Assembly (NCBI GenBank): GCA_016866785.1
Contig: VGLH01000005.1
Span: 1-62,676, forward strand
DNA from: Candidatus Poribacteria bacterium
Lineage (GTDB): Bacteria > Poribacteria > WGA-4E > GCA-2687025
Length of the DNA stretch: 62,676 bases
Direction: 5' to 3'
Under the pieces are notes generated by a model. It ran no database searches, was not told the origin of the DNA, and was given only the letters and a program-made list of their open reading frames with translations. The position numbers and the translations under genes were made by a program. Shown here one piece after another: positions 57,810 to 62,676 of this stretch. Every line of letters begins with the position of its first letter. Positions within the stretch are counted from its first letter, which is position 1.

Positions 57810-59198
57810 TTATCCTACCATGCGCTGTCGCCCGCGCAACGGCTGGCGCGGCGACGATGCCCAAGCCAAGCTCGCCAAGTAGCACAGTGCGTTCGCCATG
57901 AGAGGACGCGCCGCCTCGGCGGCACGCGCGTCCCGCGTGTCGATGGCGAAGAGCACGTAGAAGCCGTTCCCCCAGGGCAGCAATGCCGCGATGGGTTCCT
58001 GGTTGTCGTCGCGACGGGCGAGGATGACGTACGTGGGGTCCGTCGTGACCCAGTGGTCGTCGGTGACGATCGTGTCCAGGTTGACGCGGTGGGGCCACGT
58101 GAACAAGCCGGTCCGACGCCCCTCGCGGGTCATCCACACTTTCACGTCCGCCGAGTTGACGACCCGCGCCGGGTGACGTTCGACCGGCAGCCAGCCGCCT
58201 TTCCACTGCGCGTCCTGCTCGCCCTCCGGGATGAAGATGCGGTCGTCGGCGCTGGACGCCCACAGAATGCCCCCCGCCTTGACCCACTCCTTGATGGCGT
58301 ACTCGTCGGCGGGCGTCAGGAAATAGCCGAGGTCGTGTCCGGGCGCGTTCCAGGTGAACCAGATGATGTCGAACTCCGAAAGGCGCTGGGCGATCCTCGA
58401 GAACGGGTGCGCCTCCGGGCTTCCGTAGTTGTCGAGGTTGTGGTTGATCCGAACGTGCGTGTACGTGAAGGTGTTCGACTCGATCTTCGTCATCGCGCCC
58501 AGCATGCCGGGCTCGCGCGTCCGCGTGTCGCCCTCCACCACCAGCACGTTGAAGGTTCCGGTCGGCAGAATCCGCGCCGAACTGATCGTGTCTCCGAACC
58601 GTTGCGGGTGGTCGTGGAGGTTCGGGAACTCGAGGCTGAAGTCGCGCGGGCCCAATGCCACGGAGAGCTGAGCCCCCTCGTAGTCTGGGTTCTGGAAGAA
58701 GACGATGCGGCAGCCGGCGAAAGGGAAGTTGGGACCCCGCGAGACGCGCAGCGACGAGACGGAATCGTTCATGCCGATCTCGCCGAAGTAGCTGACGTCT
58801 CTCAGGATCGTTGCCATGCGCCCTCGGTAGTTGAGGTCTTGGTACACCTCGGCGATCAGCGGAACCCAACCGTACTGAGGAGCCGTGATCGTGGCGGATG
58901 GGCTGAAGTTGATGGATGCGATGATGTCGCCGAAGTTGTACGGGATCGCGTGGACGTCCGGGTAGTAGCCCGGCGGCAACACGAGCCTTCTGCCCTGGTA
59001 TTGGGCGTGCTCGTAGAACATGGCGCGCTGATTGGGCGAGGCGGAGGCTCCGGGCCCGTGGAACACCTTGAGCGACGAGACGACGTCGGTCATCCCGATG
59101 GTCGCCAGGCTTTCCACCGGCTGAATCACCGTCGCCTTGGTGCCCTGAAAGTACTTGTCGCGGAACAGCTCCACGATGAGCCGTGGGTTCTGCGCCAT
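57810..59198 (-). CDS. beta/gamma-crystallin protein fused to an amidotransferase-like domain
   Basis: A 462-residue protein. Residues 1-210 are two beta/gamma-crystallin domains, each of two Greek-key motifs ('IVELFRDKYFQGTKATVI', 'FYEHAQYQGRRLVLPPGYYP', 'AEVYQDLNYRGRMATILRDV', 'VFFQNPDYEGAQLSV'). The calcium-binding sequence NDSVSS at 144-149 matches the (N/D)(N/D)xx(S/T)S rule; the other three sites are degenerate. From about 215 there is a Rossmann-like domain ('FDIIWFTWNAPGHDLGYFL', 'WVKAGGILWASSADD', 'LLPWGNGFYVLFAID') shared with the protein at 51013. No signal peptide is evident. ATG 59198 has GGAGA about 12 bases upstream. It lies between another crystallin gene and the SPFH gene. 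Confidence 0.8.
   Translation of the reverse strand: MAQNPRLIVELFRDKYFQGTKATVIQPVESLATIGMTDVVSSLKVFHGPGASASPNQRAMFYEHAQYQGRRLVLPPGYYPDVHAIPYNFGDIIASINFSPSATITAPQYGWVPLIAEVYQDLNYRGRMATILRDVSYFGEIGMNDSVSSLRVSRGPNFPFAGCRIVFFQNPDYEGAQLSVALGPRDFSLEFPNLHDHPQRFGDTISSARILPTGTFNVLVVEGDTRTREPGMLGAMTKIESNTFTYTHVRINHNLDNYGSPEAHPFSRIAQRLSEFDIIWFTWNAPGHDLGYFLTPADEYAIKEWVKAGGILWASSADDRIFIPEGEQDAQWKGGWLPVERHPARVVNSADVKVWMTREGRRTGLFTWPHRVNLDTIVTDDHWVTTDPTYVILARRDDNQEPIAALLPWGNGFYVLFAIDTRDARAAEAARPLMANALCYLASLAWASSPRQPLRGRQRMVG
57812..57839 (-). promoter_or_regulatory. possible internal promoter before the SPFH gene
   Basis: Minus strand TTGCGC (57834-57839), 16-base spacer, TAGGAT (57812-57817), inside the last codons of the crystallin gene and 42 bases before the SPFH start. 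Weak. Confidence 0.3.
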
Positions 59199-59241
59199 GT
59201 CGGACCCATTCTCCGCCGTGTCCCGTCCGGTCGCGAAGCGC

Positions 59242-60639
59242 CTAGGAGCGCATCAGCCGCCGCATCATGAGGAGCCGCTGCGTCTGCGACATCGGCTGTT
59301 CCAGCCCGGCGGCACGCGGCGAGGGTCCGATGTGTGCGCCCTCCCCATGGCGCTTGTAGATGCGGAAGTAGTCGAACCGGGTCACCGTCGGAGGAATGCT
59401 GCCGGGGCAGAGCGCGTGCAGCCCGACCTGCACCGGATCGCCCATGGCGACGACCGAGGTTCCGCAGTTCTGCCAGTTCTGACCGTCGGCGCTGGCGAAT
59501 CCGGTGAACTGGTTCCCTCGACGCTCCAGGCGCAGGAACAGATGCCGCACCGTCACCAAGCCCTGCCCTCTCCCGACGAGGGAGAAGACGCGGTTGATGT
59601 GCTGCTCGAACCGAACATCTCCGGCGAATCCGTGCGGGCCCGAGGTCTTTTCGAGCCGCAGGAACCGACCCGGGTCCTTCCAGACGAGAATCCCGCCGTG
59701 TTCCTTGAGTTGCGGCGTCACGGGGATGCGCGTCTCCAGCGCGAAGTCGCCGTTCAGGTCCATCACGAGACGCGGGGCGTCCATGTTGCCGCCCTGACCC
59801 GGCGGGTTCCCATGCCACAGGTCTCTGCCGGGCTGCACCTGCATTTCGAGATAGCCCTGGTTCCGCGACCAGACGCCGCCTCCCGTGGGCGCGACCCATC
59901 GCCAGGTGGGCTTCATCGTTGCATCGCCGAACTCGTCGCTGAATACCATCACGCTGAACTCGCCGGACGACGCCCACCCCTCGATCTGGATCGACGAGAT
60001 GGAGCTCCCGAAGGTGGAAGCGTACTGCCCTCCGACCATCTGGATCATGGACAGGTCGGGAACTTCCTTCTTCTGGGTCGTGTTCGTCAAGGGAACCTCA
60101 AGGAAGGGCCCGTCGAAGTCGATGTGCTCGTAGAACCGCACTTTGGCGCCGCTCGACGGGAAGTCGGGTCCCTTCGTCACGCGCGCGCTCTGGATCGTGT
60201 CCGCCATTCCGAGCTGCGTGTGCGTGTTCGCGATGTCGCGGAGTACCACGGCTTTGCGCCCACGGAAGGCGGTCGCCTCGAAGACCTCAATGATGACCGG
60301 AACCGTGCCCCAGACGGGCCCGGCGAGGTCGTAGTCCGGCGCGAAGTTGATCGACGCCACCTGTCCGGTGTGGTTCGTCACGACGTCCAGCAGGTTGGGG
60401 TAGTAGCCGGGACCGAGGACGATCTTCCTGCCCTGAAAGTTCGGCAACTCGTGGAAGATCGCGCGGTAGTTGGGCCCCGCCCCGAAGCCGGGCCCGCGAA
60501 ACACCCGCGCGGAGCGGACGCTGTTGGGGAAGCCGACATCCGCGAGGATGCGCTGGGGGTGGACGAGGTAGCCTACGCGTCCGCCGTAGTTGGGCTGCTC
60601 AAAGACCTCGACGACCAGTCGGGGAGTCACGTTCGGCAT
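59242..60639 (-). CDS. beta/gamma-crystallin protein with C-terminal DUF1349-like domain
   Basis: A 465-residue protein. Residues about 1-215 form two beta/gamma-crystallin domains ('VVEVFEQPNYGGRVGYLV', 'IFHELPNFQGRKIVLGPGYY', 'IIEVFEATAFRGRKAVVLRD', 'RFYEHIDFDGPFLEVPL'). Its calcium motifs are degenerate (PNSVRS, ADTIQS, GSSISS). The C-terminal half is a lectin-like jelly roll of the DUF1349 type ('RDLWHGNPPGQGGNMDAPRL', 'HGGILVWKDPGRFLRLEKT', 'GFASADGQNWQNCGTS'), usually a carbohydrate-binding module. No signal peptide is visible from ATG 60639, and upstream in-frame starts do not give one. It heads the long minus-strand cluster and has a good promoter at 60719-60747. Confidence 0.8.
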   Translation of the reverse strand: MPNVTPRLVVEVFEQPNYGGRVGYLVHPQRILADVGFPNSVRSARVFRGPGFGAGPNYRAIFHELPNFQGRKIVLGPGYYPNLLDVVTNHTGQVASINFAPDYDLAGPVWGTVPVIIEVFEATAFRGRKAVVLRDIANTHTQLGMADTIQSARVTKGPDFPSSGAKVRFYEHIDFDGPFLEVPLTNTTQKKEVPDLSMIQMVGGQYASTFGSSISSIQIEGWASSGEFSVMVFSDEFGDATMKPTWRWVAPTGGGVWSRNQGYLEMQVQPGRDLWHGNPPGQGGNMDAPRLVMDLNGDFALETRIPVTPQLKEHGGILVWKDPGRFLRLEKTSGPHGFAGDVRFEQHINRVFSLVGRGQGLVTVRHLFLRLERRGNQFTGFASADGQNWQNCGTSVVAMGDPVQVGLHALCPGSIPPTVTRFDYFRIYKRHGEGAHIGPSPRAAGLEQPMSQTQRLLMMRRLMRS

Positions 60640-60718
60640 GGCAGTGGACACCTTCGGTAAACGCACAGGAATCGCACGGGCCCGCGTTCCGTGAGCCGGC
60701 ATCGGAAGGCTGGTGCAG

Positions 60719-60747
60719 ACTCTAACACCCGGCTCCAGTGATGTCAA
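60719..60747 (-). promoter_or_regulatory. promoter of the crystallin/SPFH cluster
   Basis: Minus strand TTGACA (60742-60747), 17-base spacer, TAGAGT (60719-60724), about 80 bases before the first start codon of the cluster. Confidence 0.55.
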
Positions 60748-60780
60748 CGGGTCGGGCGCTGGATACGCCCACGCCATCGG

Positions 60781-60810
60781 TTGTTCCGCGGACACGACGA
60801 TTGCTAGAAT
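60781..60810 (+). promoter_or_regulatory. promoter of the Gfo/Idh/MocA gene
   Basis: TTGTTC (60781-60786), 18-base spacer, TAGAAT (60805-60810), about 50 bases before the start codon at 60860. Confidence 0.4.
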
Positions 60811-60859
60811 GGCGTTCGCCGCCGCCATTCACGGACATTCCGCGAAGAGGGAGCTCGCC

Positions 60860-61756
60860 ATGGTTCGGATCGGACTCGTGGACTTCGACACCTCGCATGT
60901 GGTCGCGTTCACTCAGCGATGGAACCACATCGGCTGCCCGGAGGATCAGTGGGTCAAGGGAGCTAAGATCGTTGCCGGTTGTCCCGGCGTTTCGTACCTG
61001 TCGCCGGAGCGGGTTCCCGAGTACACGGAGCAGCTCGCCAACTACGGCGTCGAGATCGTCGCCAAGCCGGAGGACCTCATCGAGAAGGTGGACGCCGTCT
61101 GCATCGAGTCGGTCGACGGGAGCGTGCACCTGGAACGCGCGCGACCGTTCATCGAAGCCGGTCTGCCGCTCTACATCGACAAGCCTTTCACGTGCTCGCT
61201 GGCGGATGCGCTGGAGCTCGTCGGACTCGCAGACGCGAAGGGCGTGCCGCTGTTCTCGACCTCATCGCTGCGCTACGGGCTGGAGGTTCTCGAGCTGCAG
61301 TCGAAGCGCGACACGTTGGGGGGGGTGATCGGAGCGGACGCCTATTCGCCAGCGTCGCTGCATCCCCGGAACCCGGGGCTGTACCACTACGGCGTGCACG
61401 CCGTCGAGACGCTCTTCGCGCTGATGGGCAAGGGCTGCGTCGCCGTGCAGGCGGCGACGACAGGCGACGTCGATGTCGTCACCGGCTACTGGAACGACGG
61501 TCGCGTTGGAACCGTGCGCGGAACGCGCAAGGGAGCCGGCGGGTACGGGTTCTCGGCGTTCTGCGAGAAAGGCATCGTGCAGACGAGCATCAACGCGGGG
61601 TTCATCTACCGCGAGCTACTCAAGCGGATCACGGAGATGTTCCAGACGCGCGTTGCGCCGCTGGATATCCGCGAGACGCTGGAGATCACGGCGTTCATCG
61701 AGGGCGCGATCCACTCGGCAGCGCGCGATGGTCGCAAGGTGACGCTCGCGCTGTAG
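60860..61756 (+). CDS. Gfo/Idh/MocA-family oxidoreductase
   Basis: A 298-residue NAD(P)-dependent dehydrogenase-like protein. The nucleotide-binding strand is unusual: 'VRIGLVDFDTSHVVAF' lacks the normal GxGxxG. The family's EKP motif is present as 'LPLYIDKPFTCSLADALEL', and 'PGLYHYGVHAVETLFALMG' is the conserved region carrying the catalytic His. The C-terminal sheet domain follows. Members oxidise sugars, inositols and related compounds. The altered dinucleotide loop may mean another cofactor preference or loss of redox activity. ATG 60860 has GAGGGAG six bases upstream. Confidence 0.82.
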   Translation: MVRIGLVDFDTSHVVAFTQRWNHIGCPEDQWVKGAKIVAGCPGVSYLSPERVPEYTEQLANYGVEIVAKPEDLIEKVDAVCIESVDGSVHLERARPFIEAGLPLYIDKPFTCSLADALELVGLADAKGVPLFSTSSLRYGLEVLELQSKRDTLGGVIGADAYSPASLHPRNPGLYHYGVHAVETLFALMGKGCVAVQAATTGDVDVVTGYWNDGRVGTVRGTRKGAGGYGFSAFCEKGIVQTSINAGFIYRELLKRITEMFQTRVAPLDIRETLEITAFIEGAIHSAARDGRKVTLAL

Positions 61757-61790
61757 GGACTTCCTGGGGCGGGAAGCCGGCTTGTTGCGG

Positions 61791-61819
61791 TTGACTCGCC
61801 CTGGGCGATCCATTACAAT
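61791..61819 (+). promoter_or_regulatory. promoter of the tRNA cluster
   Basis: TTGACT (61791-61796), 17-base spacer, TACAAT (61814-61819); transcription would start about 27 bases before the first tRNA. Confidence 0.6.
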
Positions 61820-61852
61820 AGGCGTGCTTCGGCGACCGGCGGGAATCGTCCG

Positions 61853-61940
61853 GGTGGGATGGCAGAGCGGCTTAATGCGGCGGTCTTGAAAACCGTTGTA
61901 TCGCAAGATACCGCAGGTTCGAATCCTGCTCCCACCGCCA
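61853..61940 (+). tRNA. tRNA-Ser (anticodon TGA)
   Basis: Acceptor strand GGTGGGA (61853-61859) pairs with TCCCACC (61930-61936), followed by G and an encoded CCA (61938-61940). The anticodon loop is CTTGAAA (anticodon TGA), and the long variable arm of serine tRNAs lies between the anticodon stem and the T arm (GGTTCGAATCC). It reads UCA and UCG codons. Confidence 0.95.
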
Positions 61941-61967
61941 CCCGCGATGGCGACGCGGTCGCGGCAT

Positions 61968-62057
61968 GGAGAGATGCCCGAGAGGCTGAAGGGAGCTGCC
62001 TGCTAAGCAGTTATCGGGGTAACCCGATCGAGGGTTCGAATCCCTCTCTCTCCGCCA
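61968..62057 (+). tRNA. tRNA-Ser (anticodon GCT)
   Basis: Acceptor GGAGAGA (61968-61974) pairs with TCTCTCC (62047-62053), then G and encoded CCA (62055-62057). The anticodon loop is CTGCTAA within the stem CTGC.../GCAG, giving GCT for AGC and AGU codons. A long variable arm (TATCGGGGTAACCCGATC) confirms the serine type. Confidence 0.95.
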
Positions 62058-62104
62058 CACCTAACAGCACAGCCGATGTGCCGGACCCGAGACACACCAT
62101 CAAT

Positions 62105-62180
62105 GCGCCCGTAGCTCAGTGGATAGAGCGCGTGACTACGGATCATGAGGTCGGGAGTTCAAATCTCTCCGGGCGCGCCA
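62105..62180 (+). tRNA. tRNA-Arg (anticodon ACG)
   Basis: Acceptor GCGCCCG (62105-62111) pairs with CGGGCGC (62170-62176), then G and encoded CCA (62178-62180). The anticodon stem CGTGA/TCATG closes the loop CTACGGA, anticodon ACG (deaminated to ICG), for CGU, CGC and CGA codons. Its 3' end is the likely integration site of the element whose recombinase gene begins 348 bases downstream. Confidence 0.95.
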
Positions 62181-62305
62181 ACCGAAGACCCCGAAGAACC
62201 GCATGAACGCTGCGTCGGCGGGTTCCTCTTTCGCCCGATCCCGACCCCCCAATCCTTGCGTATTGCCCCGAAATGCCTTAGAATGCCCTCAAACGACGCC
62301 ATTTT

Positions 62306-62324
62306 GGGCAAGGTTTGGGCAACG
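62306..62324. repeat. 19-bp direct repeat, copy 1
   Basis: GGGCAAGGTTTGGGCAACG, identical to copy 2 at 62452-62470. The last 11 bases also occur at 62382-62392. Confidence 0.8.
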
Positions 62325-62451
62325 CCCAAAGGCGCGGAAAACCCGCATCGAGCGCGTGATTCGCGCCGATTGGTCGCTCGTTTTGGGCAACGATTCCCGA
62401 ATCACGTGATCGTTGTCCGATTCTCAAAGGGACGGTCAACAGTGACATTGC

Positions 62452-62470
62452 GGGCAAGGTTTGGGCAACG
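62452..62470. repeat. 19-bp direct repeat, copy 2
   Basis: Identical to copy 1 at 62306-62324; ends 57 bases before the recombinase start codon. Confidence 0.8.
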
Positions 62471-62527
62471 GCGAAGCCCCGCAATCGCAGCGACAGCGCG
62501 GCTTCGCGCGCAAGGGAGGGGTTCGGC

Positions 62528-62676
62528 ATGGCAAGGGGCAAGCGGAAAACGATTGTGGCGCTTCCCTACCGACAGACATCGGGGCTGTTCCTGAAAGGCG
62601 GGCAATACTTCGCCGACGTGCGAACCGACGACGGACGACGGTTCCGGCGACGCTTCGGCGCGGACAGGACGCGCGC
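62528..62676 (+). CDS. probable tyrosine recombinase (integrase), N-terminus only, cut by window edge
   Basis: The first 49 codons of a basic protein run off the right edge. ATG 62528 has GGAGGGG about seven bases upstream. The visible part is a short basic leader (MARGKRKT) and a segment of two or three strands ('SGLFLKGGQYFADVRTDDGR', then 'RFRRRFGADR') that fits the arm-type DNA-binding domain of phage and island integrases, where a strand pair around 'YFADVRTDDG' precedes the core-binding domain. Position just after tRNA-Arg and after short direct repeats supports this. The catalytic Arg-His-Arg-Tyr set is outside the window, so the call is tentative. Confidence 0.55.
   Translation, partial: MARGKRKTIVALPYRQTSGLFLKGGQYFADVRTDDGRRFRRRFGADRTR

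Larger units (their letters stand above)
62181..62527. other. intergenic region with short direct repeats, between tRNA-Arg and recombinase gene
   Basis: No gene is supported in these 347 bases. They contain repeated copies of TTTGGGCAACG at 62314-62324, 62382-62392 and 62460-62470, two of them within a longer 19-base repeat, and look like an attachment or regulatory region of an integrated element. Confidence 0.5.

Overview
The window is a gene-dense, GC-rich bacterial chromosome segment with compact operons, GTG/TTG as well as ATG starts, clear Shine-Dalgarno sites and strikingly E. coli-like sigma70 promoters (a perfect TTGACA-17-TATAAT at 38969-38997). The repertoire (three phytanoyl-CoA-dioxygenase-like proteins, two sugar-phosphate-isomerase-type TIM barrels, a Gfo/Idh/MocA dehydrogenase, a CBM9/DUF5916 protein, many HEAT and TPR proteins, fucose-type sugar kinase) resembles uncultivated Poribacteria or Latescibacteria-like lineages. 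That placement is inference from gene content; rpoB and rpoC at 18065-26908 would settle it.

Layout. 1-8766: partial PhyH oxygenase, TolB-like propeller, HEAT lipoprotein, a sugar kinase/TPR operon, a YdhR-like secreted protein, PBP4-type DacB and a small FtsX-type ABC exporter. 8927-12279: selA-selB, overlapping by ATGA. 12295-17815: a five-gene minus-strand operon (93-residue protein, PhyH, nucleoside hydrolase, DUF5916 protein, purple-acid-phosphatase-like enzyme). 18065-26908: rpoB-rpoC, not attached to ribosomal protein genes. 27191-31279: a two-cyclase-domain/AAA/TPR protein like soluble adenylyl cyclase. 31589-44554: HEAT protein, serine beta-lactamase-fold hydrolase, CinA-like protein, DUF971 protein, two TIM-barrel isomerases, a PhyH with an unusual His-Gly-Gly metal motif, a D-2-hydroxyacid dehydrogenase, a FliL-like lipoprotein and two MacB-like permeases.

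44557-60639 is the most unusual part: eleven consecutive minus-strand genes. They encode two beta/gamma-crystallin-domain proteins, a giant SPFH/flotillin-like protein with a nested 22/88-residue repeat, a zinc-ribbon protein, a membrane protein sharing a C-terminal amidotransferase-like domain with one crystallin protein, a lipoprotein metallopeptidase, a TlpA-like lipoprotein without active-site cysteines, two HEAT lipoproteins, a GT9 glycosyltransferase and a cysteine synthase-like enzyme. Most carry signal peptides, lipoboxes or membrane segments, so they may form an envelope-associated assembly; this is the best candidate for an undescribed system.

The right end has a Gfo/Idh/MocA gene, three tRNA genes (Ser-TGA, Ser-GCT, Arg-ACG) behind one promoter, then short direct repeats and the start of a probable tyrosine recombinase. 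This looks like the edge of an element integrated at tRNA-Arg.
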